DNA of 7,967 nt from Acidobacteriota bacterium (GTDB lineage: Bacteria; Acidobacteriota; Thermoanaerobaculia; Multivoradales; JAHEKO01). The notes under the pieces were generated by a model. That model did no database searches, was not told the DNA's origin, and saw nothing but the letters and a program-made list of their open reading frames with translations. Location of the stretch: contig JAUWSP010000111.1 of NCBI GenBank assembly GCA_030610025.1, forward strand, positions 1 to 7,967. Direction: 5' to 3'. Shown one piece after another: positions 1 to 6,970 of this stretch (its first letter is position 1; each line of letters opens with the position of its first letter). The position numbers were made by a program, and so were the translations under genes.

Positions 1-1
1 A

Positions 2-844
2 TCCTGGCGTGCTCGACAGATGATCCATGATCTGCAGGCCGATGTGGTCTTGGGAACCGGCGGTTACGTCTCCGTGCCCGGGGTTCTGGGTGCGGCGCTG
101 AACAGACGCCCTATCGTCCTGCTCGAGCCCAACGCAGAGGCTGGGTCGGCGAACCGGTGGTTGTCCCGCTGGGCATCATCGGCGGCAGTCGCCCTCGCAG
201 GGGTCGAGGGGCAGCTGCGTTGCCCCTCTCGAGTGACGGGAGTGCCGGTTCGACGGGAGTTCTTCGAAGCTCGGGATCCACGGCCCGCGAACGGCGCGCT
301 CCGTCTGCTGGTTCTGGGCGGTAGCCAGGGGGCCCGTCAGCTGAATCAACTGGTGCCGTCGGCCCTGTGCCGACTCGGCGACGGGGCTAACGGTCTCGAA
401 GTCGTGCACCAGGTTGGCGAAGAGTTGCTCGAGGAGGCGCAGATCGCATACCGCCAGAGCGAGTTGGGAGGCCTCCAGGCTCGAGTCGTTCCCTTTCTGG
501 AGGATGTCGCCACCGAAATGGCCGCGGCCGATCTGGTGATCTCACGAGCCGGTGCCGTCACGGTCGCCGAAATCTGCGCCTCCGGACGGGCCGCTCTACT
601 CGTACCCCTGGCTCTGGCAGGCGGGCACCAGGTGGCCAATGCCCAGCGTTTGGAAACCAGTGGCGGAGCGGTCGTCCTGACGCCCGAGAAGGCCGATGCA
701 GCGAGTTTGGCGCGGTTGCTCGAAACGCTGTTCGACGACCGGCAGCGGCTCCGGGCCATGGGTCAGACCCTGCGCGGGCTAGCCTGGCCGCGAGCAGCCA
801 AATCCGTCGCCGACATCTTGTGCAAAGCCCTGGAGGCTGCCTGA
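2..844 (+). CDS. murG: MurG, lipid II-forming N-acetylglucosaminyltransferase (5' partial)
   Basis: MurG moves GlcNAc from UDP-GlcNAc onto lipid I at the inner face of the membrane, giving lipid II. The frame is open to the left edge, and the residues before the first ATG (SWRARQ, from base 2) still align with the MurG motif AWRQAR, so the true start lies outside the window. About 280 residues are present; roughly 80-90 are missing compared with the usual ~355. Visible family motifs are GTGGYVSVPG (near bases 56-85), the GGSQGA loop of the C-terminal Rossmann domain (bases 317-334), SRAGAVTVAE (542-571), and a following HQxANA segment at the UDP-GlcNAc site. The usual HEQN motif reads LEPN here; I recall similar variants in Acidobacteriota, which is memory and not a search. 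The stop overlaps the murC start by one base, suggesting translational coupling. Identity is secure. Confidence 0.96.
   Translation, partial: SWRARQMIHDLQADVVLGTGGYVSVPGVLGAALNRRPIVLLEPNAEAGSANRWLSRWASSAAVALAGVEGQLRCPSRVTGVPVRREFFEARDPRPANGALRLLVLGGSQGARQLNQLVPSALCRLGDGANGLEVVHQVGEELLEEAQIAYRQSELGGLQARVVPFLEDVATEMAAADLVISRAGAVTVAEICASGRAALLVPLALAGGHQVANAQRLETSGGAVVLTPEKADAASLARLLETLFDDRQRLRAMGQTLRGLAWPRAAKSVADILCKALEAA
832..836 (+). promoter_or_regulatory. Ribosome binding site for murC
   Basis: GGAGG lies inside the last codons of murG, 7 bases before the ATG at 844. It decides the murC start: an in-frame GTG at 820 lies upstream of this site and would add eight residues not expected before the MurC N-terminus. 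Confidence 0.8.
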
Positions 845-2235
845 TGTTCCGGCGCTTCACCAATCTGGCTGCAGTCCACTTCGTGGGCATCGGTGGTGCC
901 GGGATGAGCGGCATTGCCGAGGTGCTCCTGGACTACGACCTGGATGTGAGCGGCTGCGATCAGTCGTTGAGCGAGACGACCGAGCGCCTGTCGAAGCTCG
1001 GAGTGACCGTATTTCAAGGGCACTCTCCCGAGCATGTCGAGAGAGTCGATCTGGTCGTGATCTCTTCGGCGGTATCGAGAGACAACCCGGAAGTGGTGGC
1101 TGCCAGGCGCAACAACATCACCGTCGTGCGAAGAGCCGAGATGCTGGGTGAGCTGATGCGTATGAAGTACGGCGTCGCGGTGGCGGGGACCCATGTCAAG
1201 ACCACCACGACTTCTCTGATCGGCACCGTGTTGACCGAAGCGGGCCTCGATCCGACGGTAATCGTGGGCGGCCGGCTGAGGGTCTCCGGCACCGGTGCGC
1301 GGTTGGGCAAGAGCGAGTACCTGGTGGCCGAGGCCGATGAGTACGATCGGAGTTTCTTGAGGCTTCAGCCCATCGTCGCAGTCGTGACGTCGATCGATGA
1401 GGATCATCTGGATACCTACGCGAATCTGGACGAGATTCGCAGCGCCTTCGTGACCTTCGCCGGCAAGGTGCCGTTCTTCGGCCAGGCGATTCTCTGCTTG
1501 GACGATGCCAATATTCAAGAGGTTCTACCCCAGTTGAAGCGAGAGCACCGGGTCGTGACCTATGGAGTGTCGCCGCAAGCCGATCTGAGGGCGACCGAGT
1601 TCGAGAGCACCGCTGCTGGATCTCGGTTCAAGGTTGTCGATTCACGCCAGGGTGAGTTGGGAGTCGTGGAGCTGCCGATGCCGGGCCTGCACAACGTCCG
1701 CAACTCGCTGGCGGCCATCGCGGTGGGGCAGGCGCTGGGTATTCCCTTTGTCAGCATCGCCAGGGCGCTGAAGGGTTTCTCGGGAGTACACCGAAGATTC
1801 GAGACCCGAGGTGTGTGGCGAGGGGCCAAGGTCATCGACGACTACGCCCATCATCCGACCGAGGTGACAGCGACTCTCGAGGCTGCCCGACAAGCCTTCC
1901 CTGGCGCCGTGATTCACGCCGTCTTCCAGCCACATCTCTTCTCACGGACCCGCCATCTTGCCCTCGAGTTCGGCCGCTCGTTGCTGGGGGCCGACAGGGC
2001 CGTGGTAACGGACATCTACGCATCGAGAGAGCAGCCCGAGCCGGGTGTGACCTCCGACCTCGTGGTCGAGGCCGCCAGAAGCAGCGGCCACCGCGATGTC
2101 CACCTCTGTGCCGACTGGCGGGAGGTGCCGCGACTGCTGGCAGCAGAAGTCCAGGCAGGGGATGTGATCTTGACCCTCGGTGCTGGCGATATCTACCGCC
2201 TGGCAGAGCTGCTCGCCGGGGAGGCGGCGGCATGA
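844..2235 (+). CDS. murC: MurC, UDP-N-acetylmuramate--L-alanine ligase
   Basis: MurC is the cytoplasmic ATP-dependent ligase that adds L-alanine to UDP-MurNAc, the first step of the stem peptide. The 463 residues match the family length. In order there are the N-terminal nucleotide-sugar loop VGIGGAGMSG (residues 14-23), the P-loop region GTHVKTTTT (115-123), EADEYDRSF (163-171), DEDHLDTY (185-192), HNVRN (283-287), HRRFE (316-320) with DDYAHHPTE (332-340) in the C-terminal domain, and LTLGAGDIY near the end. The oddity is V118: family members normally have GTHGKT, so the glycine before the catalytic lysine K119 is replaced (codon GTC, 1195-1197). All other motifs look intact, so the gene appears functional. 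The start overlaps the murG stop (TGATG) and the stop overlaps ftsQ (ATGA). Mpl is less likely because of the dcw location and full MurC pattern. Confidence 0.97.
   Translation: MFRRFTNLAAVHFVGIGGAGMSGIAEVLLDYDLDVSGCDQSLSETTERLSKLGVTVFQGHSPEHVERVDLVVISSAVSRDNPEVVAARRNNITVVRRAEMLGELMRMKYGVAVAGTHVKTTTTSLIGTVLTEAGLDPTVIVGGRLRVSGTGARLGKSEYLVAEADEYDRSFLRLQPIVAVVTSIDEDHLDTYANLDEIRSAFVTFAGKVPFFGQAILCLDDANIQEVLPQLKREHRVVTYGVSPQADLRATEFESTAAGSRFKVVDSRQGELGVVELPMPGLHNVRNSLAAIAVGQALGIPFVSIARALKGFSGVHRRFETRGVWRGAKVIDDYAHHPTEVTATLEAARQAFPGAVIHAVFQPHLFSRTRHLALEFGRSLLGADRAVVTDIYASREQPEPGVTSDLVVEAARSSGHRDVHLCADWREVPRLLAAEVQAGDVILTLGAGDIYRLAELLAGEAAA
2218..2224 (+). promoter_or_regulatory. Ribosome binding site for ftsQ
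   Basis: GGGGAGG within the last codons of murC ends 7 bases before the ATG at 2232. It fixes the ftsQ start; the same frame is open far upstream inside murC, but that extension does not look like FtsQ sequence. Confidence 0.75.
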
Positions 2236-3038
2236 ATCCGCAGGAGATCCAGGTGTCGAGCCCGAGTCCGTTCCGGCGACGGCGATTCGTCGCGCCGCAC
2301 CGGCGTCGGAGCCCGCTGCTGCTGCTGGCGCAGCCGTTCCTTACCGCGCTACTGCTGGTTGGCGTACCAGTGGCAGGAGGAGCGTGGGTCGTCACATCGC
2401 CACGGTTTCTGCTCAGCAACATCGTGGTCAGTGGGACGAGTCGGGTTCAGCCTGCCGAGGTCGGCGAAGCGTTACGGCCTTTGCGAGGCAAACACCTTCT
2501 GTTGGTGTCCCTGGCCGACGTGGAGGGTCGACTCTCCGAGAACCGCTGGATCGAAGGGGCGAACCTACGTAAGAGGATGCCCAACAGCCTGGTGGTGGAG
2601 GTCGAGGAGAGACAGCCGGTCATGTTGTTGAGGCGTGACGAAGGGCTCTTCTATGTCGATCGGAGCGGCACGGTGATCGATCTCTACGATCCAGCCCGAG
2701 AGGCCGATCTGCTCCTGCTGAGCATCGCGCCGGGCGCCCGGCTGGAAGTGGAACCGGCCCTTGCCGTCGCCGCGGAGTTGGAGTTGGTGGCGCCGGACTG
2801 GGCGTCGGGGCTGTCAGAGGTGGAAGTTCTGGGAGGAGATGACTTTCGACTGTTCACAGCGGCCCTGCCATACCCTGTACTGGTGAGCCTCGGCGGCGTC
2901 GGAAGACAGGTTAGAAAATTCAGGGAAGTGATGCCGGAAGTCGCCCGACGGTACGACCGGGTGGCGGCAGTCGATCTTCGTTTTTCGCGTCAAATCGTTA
3001 TTCAACCCGCGGCAGAGCCGCGCAATCAGGAGGGGTGA
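2232..3038 (+). CDS. ftsQ: FtsQ/DivIB cell division protein
   Basis: FtsQ is a bitopic inner-membrane protein which, with FtsB and FtsL, links the cytoplasmic ring to the periplasmic wall synthases. The 268 residues show the expected layout: an Arg-rich cytoplasmic N-terminus (R15-R18, R24-R26), one hydrophobic segment (about 29-54), a POTRA domain (about 59-127) starting FLLSNIVVSGTSRV and containing NRWIEGANLRKRMPNSL followed by VEVEERQPV, then the larger beta domain with FYVDRSGTVIDL and, near the C-terminus, AAVDLRFSRQIVIQP. The pattern WI-x-x-A-x-(L/V)-x-(R/K)-x-x-P is typical of the family. It overlaps murC in ATGA, and its stop lies five bases before the preferred ftsA ATG, so it is almost certainly cotranscribed. 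Primary sequence is weakly conserved in FtsQ, so the call rests on architecture, these motifs and position between murC and ftsA. Confidence 0.93.
   Translation: MNPQEIQVSSPSPFRRRRFVAPHRRRSPLLLLAQPFLTALLLVGVPVAGGAWVVTSPRFLLSNIVVSGTSRVQPAEVGEALRPLRGKHLLLVSLADVEGRLSENRWIEGANLRKRMPNSLVVEVEERQPVMLLRRDEGLFYVDRSGTVIDLYDPAREADLLLLSIAPGARLEVEPALAVAAELELVAPDWASGLSEVEVLGGDDFRLFTAALPYPVLVSLGGVGRQVRKFREVMPEVARRYDRVAAVDLRFSRQIVIQPAAEPRNQEG
3028..3033 (+). promoter_or_regulatory. Ribosome binding site for ftsA
   Basis: AGGAGG at the end of ftsQ lies 10 bases before the ATG at 3044 but only one base before an in-frame GTG at 3035. The spacing favours ATG 3044. The GTG would form a GTGA overlap with the ftsQ stop, so it cannot be fully excluded; the difference is three residues. 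Confidence 0.65.
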
Positions 3039-3043
3039 GGCTT

Positions 3044-4285
3044 ATGCCCAAGGCGGACTCATACATCGTTGCGATCGACATCGGTTCTTCGAAGATCGGA
3101 GTGTTGATCGGGCAACGAGACGAGCATGGAGCTCTCGAAGTGGTGGGCAAAGGCGTCGCCATCAACCGAGGGACACGTAGAGGGAACATCGTCAACGTCG
3201 AGGCGACGGTCGATGCGCTCAAGCAGGCCACCGAAGAAGCGGAGGTCATGGCCGGCATCGAGGTTTCGCGAGCCTACATCGGCGTCGCCGGAACCGACAT
3301 CCGGAGCATCAATTCCCGGGGCATGGTCTCGGTAGCCAAGAAGGATCAGGACCGGGAGATCAACCGACAGGATATTGGGCGGGTTCTCGAGGCGGCCCAG
3401 TCAGCGGCCCTGCCTTCGGATCGTGAGATCCTCCATGCCATCCCTCAGGATTTCATCGTCGATGAACAGAGCGGAATCTCCGATCCCATGGGGATGCTGG
3501 GAAGTCGTCTCGAGGTTGCTGTGCATCTGGTGACCGGCAACATCACGCGTCGCAAGACGCTGCTGACCTGCATCAATCGGGCTGGCATCGAAGTCATCGA
3601 GCTGGTCTTCGAGCCCCTGGCCACCGCCGAGGCGGTCCTCACTCATGATGAGAGAGAGCTCGGAGCTCTGCTGCTGGATATCGGCTGTGGGACCACAGAG
3701 TATGCGGTTTTCGGTGATGGTGAGGTGCAGCACAGCGCTGTCCTGCCGGTTGGTGCTGGGCACTTCACCAACGACCTCGCGATGGTCCTGCGTACGCCCT
3801 TCGCGGAAGCCGAACAGATCAAAGTCAAGCACGGCTGTTGTCTCAGTGGCATGGTCGGCGAGGAAGAAGGAATATCGGTACCGACGGTGGCGGGCGGTCC
3901 GCCCAGGGTGGTGCCGAAGCGAGAGCTCTGCGGCATTCTGCAACCGCGGGCCGAGGAGATGCTGACTCTGGTGCGGGAGGACCTCGGCAAGTATGGGTTC
4001 GACGAGACCCTGCGGGGCGGAGTGGTCCTGACTGGCGGCGGAGCGCAGCTCGACGGCTACCTCGAACTGGCGGAGCAGGTCTTCAATTGCACGGTGCGCT
4101 ACGGTCTGCCTCAGGGCCTCGGAGGCCTGGTAGATGTGATCAGCTCGCCGACCTGGACGGCAGCCTCGGGCCTCCTGCTTTACGGTCGGGGCTCGCAAGA
4201 CAGACACCGCAAGACAGTCAACACAGGTTTCAGCGTGCGTGGAGTGATGACCAGTCTCCGCGGCATGTTTTCGGATTTGCTGTAG
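3044..4285 (+). CDS. ftsA: FtsA, actin-like membrane tether of FtsZ
   Basis: FtsA is an actin-fold ATPase that binds the FtsZ C-terminal peptide and holds the Z-ring at the membrane. The protein has 413 residues from ATG 3044, near the family norm. It shows the phosphate-1 motif AIDIGSSKIGVLIG (residues 10-23), the FtsA-specific 1C domain with YIGVAGTDIRSINSRG and HAIPQDFIVDEQ, the phosphate-2 motif DIGCGTTEYAVF (212-223), AEQIKVKHG, the adenosine motif LTGGGAQLDGY (329-339), and a C-terminal amphipathic helix, VRGVMTSLRGMFSDLL (398-413), suited to membrane binding. Phosphate-2 differs from the common DIGGGTTD form in having Cys215 and Glu219. A GTG at 3035 is the alternative start. The gene sits directly between ftsQ and ftsZ, as in most dcw clusters. 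Confidence 0.97.
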   Translation: MPKADSYIVAIDIGSSKIGVLIGQRDEHGALEVVGKGVAINRGTRRGNIVNVEATVDALKQATEEAEVMAGIEVSRAYIGVAGTDIRSINSRGMVSVAKKDQDREINRQDIGRVLEAAQSAALPSDREILHAIPQDFIVDEQSGISDPMGMLGSRLEVAVHLVTGNITRRKTLLTCINRAGIEVIELVFEPLATAEAVLTHDERELGALLLDIGCGTTEYAVFGDGEVQHSAVLPVGAGHFTNDLAMVLRTPFAEAEQIKVKHGCCLSGMVGEEEGISVPTVAGGPPRVVPKRELCGILQPRAEEMLTLVREDLGKYGFDETLRGGVVLTGGGAQLDGYLELAEQVFNCTVRYGLPQGLGGLVDVISSPTWTAASGLLLYGRGSQDRHRKTVNTGFSVRGVMTSLRGMFSDLL

Positions 4286-4302
4286 GAAGTAGAACCACCC
4301 GG

Positions 4303-4308
4303 AAGGAG
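4303..4308 (+). promoter_or_regulatory. Ribosome binding site for ftsZ
   Basis: AAGGAG in the 33-base ftsA-ftsZ gap, 10 bases before the ATG at 4319. It supports M1 over the in-frame ATG at 4343, which has no purine-rich site close upstream. Nothing else is evident in this gap. Confidence 0.7.
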
Positions 4309-4318
4309 AGCAGAAAGA

Positions 4319-5566
4319 ATGATTCTATTTGACGATCACAAGATGGAAGGCAGCCTCCCCATCACCCTGGATGAGGCCGAAGGCACGTCGGCCAAGATCA
4401 CCGTCGTCGGCGTCGGTGGCGGCGGGGGAAACGCCGTCAACCGGATGATCGACTGCCAGATGCGAGGCATCGAGTTCATTGCCGGCAATACCGACATGCA
4501 GGCGCTTCGGAAGTGCAACGCGCCGGTCAAGCTCCAATTGGGTCCGACCCTAACCCGGGGTCTTGGTGCCGGTGGCGACCCCGAGGTGGGACGCAAGTCG
4601 GCCCTCGAGGACACCGAGCGGATTCTGGAGTTGTTGGATGGCTCGGACATGGTCTTTCTCACTGCTGGGATGGGTGGGGGAACCGGTACCGGAGCCATTC
4701 CGATCGTTGCTTCGCTGGCCTCCGAGTTAGGGGCTCTGACGGTCGCTGTCGTGACCAAGCCCTTCACATTCGAAGGCCGTCGACGGATGGAGTTGGCGGA
4801 GCGGGGAATCGAGGAGTTGCGGGGTGCAGTCGACACCCTGATCACGATCCCCAACGAGCGGCTGCTCAACTTCGTCGAGCGGGGCACCCCCCTCAACGAG
4901 GCCTTCCGCATCGCGGACGATGTCCTGCGACAGGCAGTGCAAGGCATCTCGGACCTCATTACGGTGCCTGGCGAGGTCAACGTGGATTTCGCCGACGTCA
5001 AGACGATCATGACCGGCATGGGTATGGCGCTGATGGGCACGGGTGTCGCCAAGGGTGAGAGCCGGGCCATCGAGGCGGCGCAGCGCGCCATCTCCTCGCC
5101 CCTGCTGGAGGAGACTTCGGTCGAGGGCGCCAAGGGAGTGCTCATCAACATCTCCGGCGGCTCGGATCTGACTCTCCACGAGGTGGACGAGGCGGCCAAG
5201 GTCATTGCCGAGGCGGTGGATTCTGCGGCCAATATCATCTCGGGTCTGGTCATCGATGAGTCGATGGAGGAGGAGATGAAGGTCACCGTCATCGCAACCG
5301 GTTTCCAGGCGGTCAACGCACCCGCCTACAGTCAGCCGTTTCTGCCCGCCACCGAGCGCGACGAGCCAGTCTACCCACCAGAGCCGGCGGCCGCGGAGAT
5401 GCAGTTAGAAGCGGAGCCAGTTGGCGAGGAGGAGGAGAAGGACATTCCGTTCTATCGCAAGGTCATCGCGCAGACCCAGCAGGACGACCCCAACGGGTAC
5501 GGACCGAACTGGTCGAACGTCGACGACTTCGACATTCCAACGGTGCTGCGAAAGCAGATGGACTAG
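4319..5566 (+). CDS. ftsZ: FtsZ, tubulin-like GTPase of the division ring
   Basis: FtsZ polymerises at midcell in a GTP-dependent way and recruits the divisome. The 415 residues contain a short N-terminal extension (1-24), the first nucleotide loop [13 protein letters not shown] (31-43), NTDMQAL, the tubulin signature GGGTGTG (119-125), TIPNERLL, and the T7 synergy loop NVDFADVK (221-228) with its catalytic acidic residues. The globular core ends near KVTVIATGF (321-329). A linker of about 75 residues, rich in Pro and Glu, follows and ends in the conserved peptide [11 protein letters not shown] (405-415), which binds FtsA and other partners. V409 stands where Phe or Tyr is common. The linker also holds a second DIP motif, [11 protein letters not shown] (375-385). 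It is the last recognisable cell-division gene of the cluster. Identity is certain. Confidence 0.99.
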   Translation: MILFDDHKMEGSLPITLDEAEGTSAKITVVGVGGGGGNAVNRMIDCQMRGIEFIAGNTDMQALRKCNAPVKLQLGPTLTRGLGAGGDPEVGRKSALEDTERILELLDGSDMVFLTAGMGGGTGTGAIPIVASLASELGALTVAVVTKPFTFEGRRRMELAERGIEELRGAVDTLITIPNERLLNFVERGTPLNEAFRIADDVLRQAVQGISDLITVPGEVNVDFADVKTIMTGMGMALMGTGVAKGESRAIEAAQRAISSPLLEETSVEGAKGVLINISGGSDLTLHEVDEAAKVIAEAVDSAANIISGLVIDESMEEEMKVTVIATGFQAVNAPAYSQPFLPATERDEPVYPPEPAAAEMQLEAEPVGEEEEKDIPFYRKVIAQTQQDDPNGYGPNWSNVDDFDIPTVLRKQMD

Positions 5567-5678
5567 AGGGGAAGACAGGGAATATCAGGCGTATCGAGAG
5601 CAGCAGGCAGCAAGGCCGAGAACACAAGTTGTCACTCTCGACGACTCCAGACTTCCGGGTGGATCGTCTCCAGGTGAA

Positions 5679-6266
5679 ATGGGCTTCACCTCCGCACGTG
5701 AACGACGACTGTGGATCTTGGCTGGCAGCTGCCTGCTGCTCATTTATTCTTCTCTCTACATTGCCAGGACTGCCACCAACTGGCTGCGGGACGCAAACCT
5801 CTTGCGTTTGGCAGTGGGCGGGTCCTTCCTCCTGGCAGCGACATGGGTCGTCTTCGGGCTTCTTCGTAGTCGCCCCGGGTGGCGAGTCTGGTTGGTCCTG
5901 GTGGCCATCACCACGGGTTACGCGGTTCTTCTGTCTCGATTCGGGCTGCCTGAAGAGCGACTGCACTTTCTGGAGTACGGAGTCATCGGGGGGCTGGTCT
6001 TCGCGGCACTTCTCGAGAGGCAGAAGAACCGCTGGGACGAGTCCGGGGAGTCTCAGAATCGCCGAGCTCCCGTTTGGCCGGCAGTCGGAGCCTTCGTCAT
6101 GACAGCCATCGCCGGGTGGATCGATGAGGGGATCCAGGAGATCCTACCCAATCGATTCTACGATCTCAGGGACGTCGCCATGAATGCGGCGGCCGGGGCT
6201 TTGGCCATCTCGTCGATCTGGATTCTCGACCTGGCTCGGCGGGCGGATGAAGGGCCCGGGGATTGA
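5679..6266 (+). CDS. VanZ-family integral membrane protein
   Basis: This 195-residue protein is mostly hydrophobic, with likely membrane segments near residues 11-28, 43-62, 68-86, 96-112, 135-148 and 168-183. The VanZ-like signature is clear: HFLEYGVIGG (96-105), then DEGIQEILPNR (149-159) followed by D162, D165 and N169 (pattern DExxQxxxPxRxxDxxDVxxN). VanZ itself gives low-level teicoplanin resistance; most family members have no known function, so resistance should not be assumed. The start is ATG 5679, the only usable in-frame start after ftsZ ends; the frame is open upstream into ftsZ but has no ATG or GTG in the gap. The Shine-Dalgarno is weak (AGGTG two bases before ATG), which suggests low expression. 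It lies 112 bases after ftsZ with no clear terminator between, so it may be read from the dcw transcript. A role in envelope biology is inferred from location only. Confidence 0.85.
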   Translation: MGFTSARERRLWILAGSCLLLIYSSLYIARTATNWLRDANLLRLAVGGSFLLAATWVVFGLLRSRPGWRVWLVLVAITTGYAVLLSRFGLPEERLHFLEYGVIGGLVFAALLERQKNRWDESGESQNRRAPVWPAVGAFVMTAIAGWIDEGIQEILPNRFYDLRDVAMNAAAGALAISSIWILDLARRADEGPGD

Positions 6267-6277
6267 GGGCACAATCC
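6260..6277 (+). other. Small inverted repeat over the VanZ-family stop codon
   Basis: GGATTG and CAATCC form a perfect 6-bp stem with a 6-base loop across the stop codon at 6264-6266. No T-run follows, so it is not a standard intrinsic terminator. It could be a weak RNA hairpin or chance. The rest of the 145-base gap up to 6411 shows no convincing terminator; a TAGACT at 6371-6376 is a possible -10 but lacks a good -35. Confidence 0.25.
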
Positions 6278-6411
6278 GTCAGGACATGATGGCCTGAGGG
6301 CTTGAAGCAAAAGGCGCCTGATCCGGCAGAGGGCCTCTACAGCGTGGTCAGGGGCCGAGTTCTCCTCTGGTAGACTTCTGACGAATTTCCACCCTGTTTG
6401 GAGGGTTCTTC

Positions 6412-6939
6412 ATGGAAGAAGGTTTCGACGAGGCAAAGGCCCAACGTAATTGGTTGGAGCGACTGGGCGAAAAGATTCCCGGTTTCCGGGGATTCCAGGA
6501 TCGGGAGCTCCGAAGAGAAGTCGACAAGCTGCAGCGAGAGTATCTCGCTGGCCAGGTGACGAAGTTCAAATCCACCCTGCGCACGATTGCCGAGCGGTAC
6601 ACGGATGCAGGCAAGATCGGAGTCTTGCATCTGTTCGACCGACTGGACAAGCGATTGGATGGCCTGGCCAGGGCTATTCAGTACAGCGACTACGGTGCGA
6701 CGGGCTTTTTCGATGTGATCAAGGTCGATGAAGACGCTCTCGAGGAGCTCTATCGGTTCGATCTGGCTCTCTTGGAGGAGCTGTCGGGACTAGCTGATGG
6801 CGTGGCAGCCATCCCAGCGCCCGCCGCCGGCGATCCAACGGAGGCTCTGGAGGTGACTCTGGATCGTCTCCAGCGAATGGAAGACAGGTGGGCGCTGCGG
6901 GAGGGCGCTGTCAACAAAGTCGTGCAAACAACAGGCTGA
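6412..6939 (+). CDS. Conserved hypothetical protein, IPGFxGFxDRExRRExDK type
   Basis: The 175-residue product is charged, has no signal peptide or membrane segment, and is probably a mostly helical cytoplasmic protein. I recognise the pattern but know no assigned function. Residues 22-39 read IPGFRGFQDRELRREVDK, resembling an IPGYxGYxxKExRRExDK motif that I recall in hypothetical proteins of several phyla. A second conserved-looking block is at 91-122: Y91, Y94, then GFFDVIKVDEDALEELY, FDLALLE. A Pro/Ala-rich stretch (about 130-139) separates a last helical segment that could form a short coiled coil. The ATG at 6412 has GGAGGG (6400-6405) six bases upstream, a strong site. It precedes the SPFH gene by 31 bases, so the two are likely cotranscribed and may act together. 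A pairing with stomatin-like proteins is an inference from this neighbourhood. Confidence 0.85.
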   Translation: MEEGFDEAKAQRNWLERLGEKIPGFRGFQDRELRREVDKLQREYLAGQVTKFKSTLRTIAERYTDAGKIGVLHLFDRLDKRLDGLARAIQYSDYGATGFFDVIKVDEDALEELYRFDLALLEELSGLADGVAAIPAPAAGDPTEALEVTLDRLQRMEDRWALREGAVNKVVQTTG

Positions 6940-6951
6940 TAGAGCCCTTGA

Positions 6952-6965
6952 GTCCTCAGGAGGAC
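6952..6965 (+). promoter_or_regulatory. Inverted repeat overlapping the SPFH-gene ribosome binding site
   Basis: GTCCTC (6952-6957) and GAGGAC (6960-6965) are perfect inverted copies with AG between, so an RNA hairpin of four or five pairs could form. The ribosome binding site AGGAGG (6958-6963), seven bases before ATG 6971, lies in the loop and 3' arm. The site itself is strong; a regulatory role of the hairpin is speculative, since any AGGAGG can pair with a nearby CCTC by chance. Confidence 0.35.
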
Positions 6966-6970
6966 CGGTG

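Noticed and set aside
763..1518. 251-residue open frame antisense to murG/murC
   Set aside because: Shadow of murC with no recognisable motifs.
1815..2231. Upstream in-frame extension of ftsQ inside murC
   Set aside because: The extension is Arg/Pro/Gly-rich, overlaps a conserved part of MurC, and the ATG at 2232 has its own ribosome binding site.
4336..5316. 326-residue open frame antisense to ftsZ
   Set aside because: It lies wholly opposite a certain ftsZ, has low-complexity Ser/Arg/Pro-rich content and no family motif; typical of GC-rich coding DNA.
5421..5678. Upstream in-frame extension of the VanZ-family gene into ftsZ
   Set aside because: The part overlapping ftsZ is Arg/Ser-rich shadow sequence, and no ATG or GTG start occurs in frame between the ftsZ stop and 5679.
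6283..6299. Imperfect hairpin CAGG..CCTG after the VanZ-family gene
   Set aside because: Stem is interrupted by a mismatch, the loop is tiny and no T-run follows, so it is not a credible terminator.
6345..6376. Possible sigma-70 promoter (TGGTCA, 20 bases, TAGACT)
   Set aside because: Both boxes match only four of six bases and the spacing is too long; not above chance in this gap.
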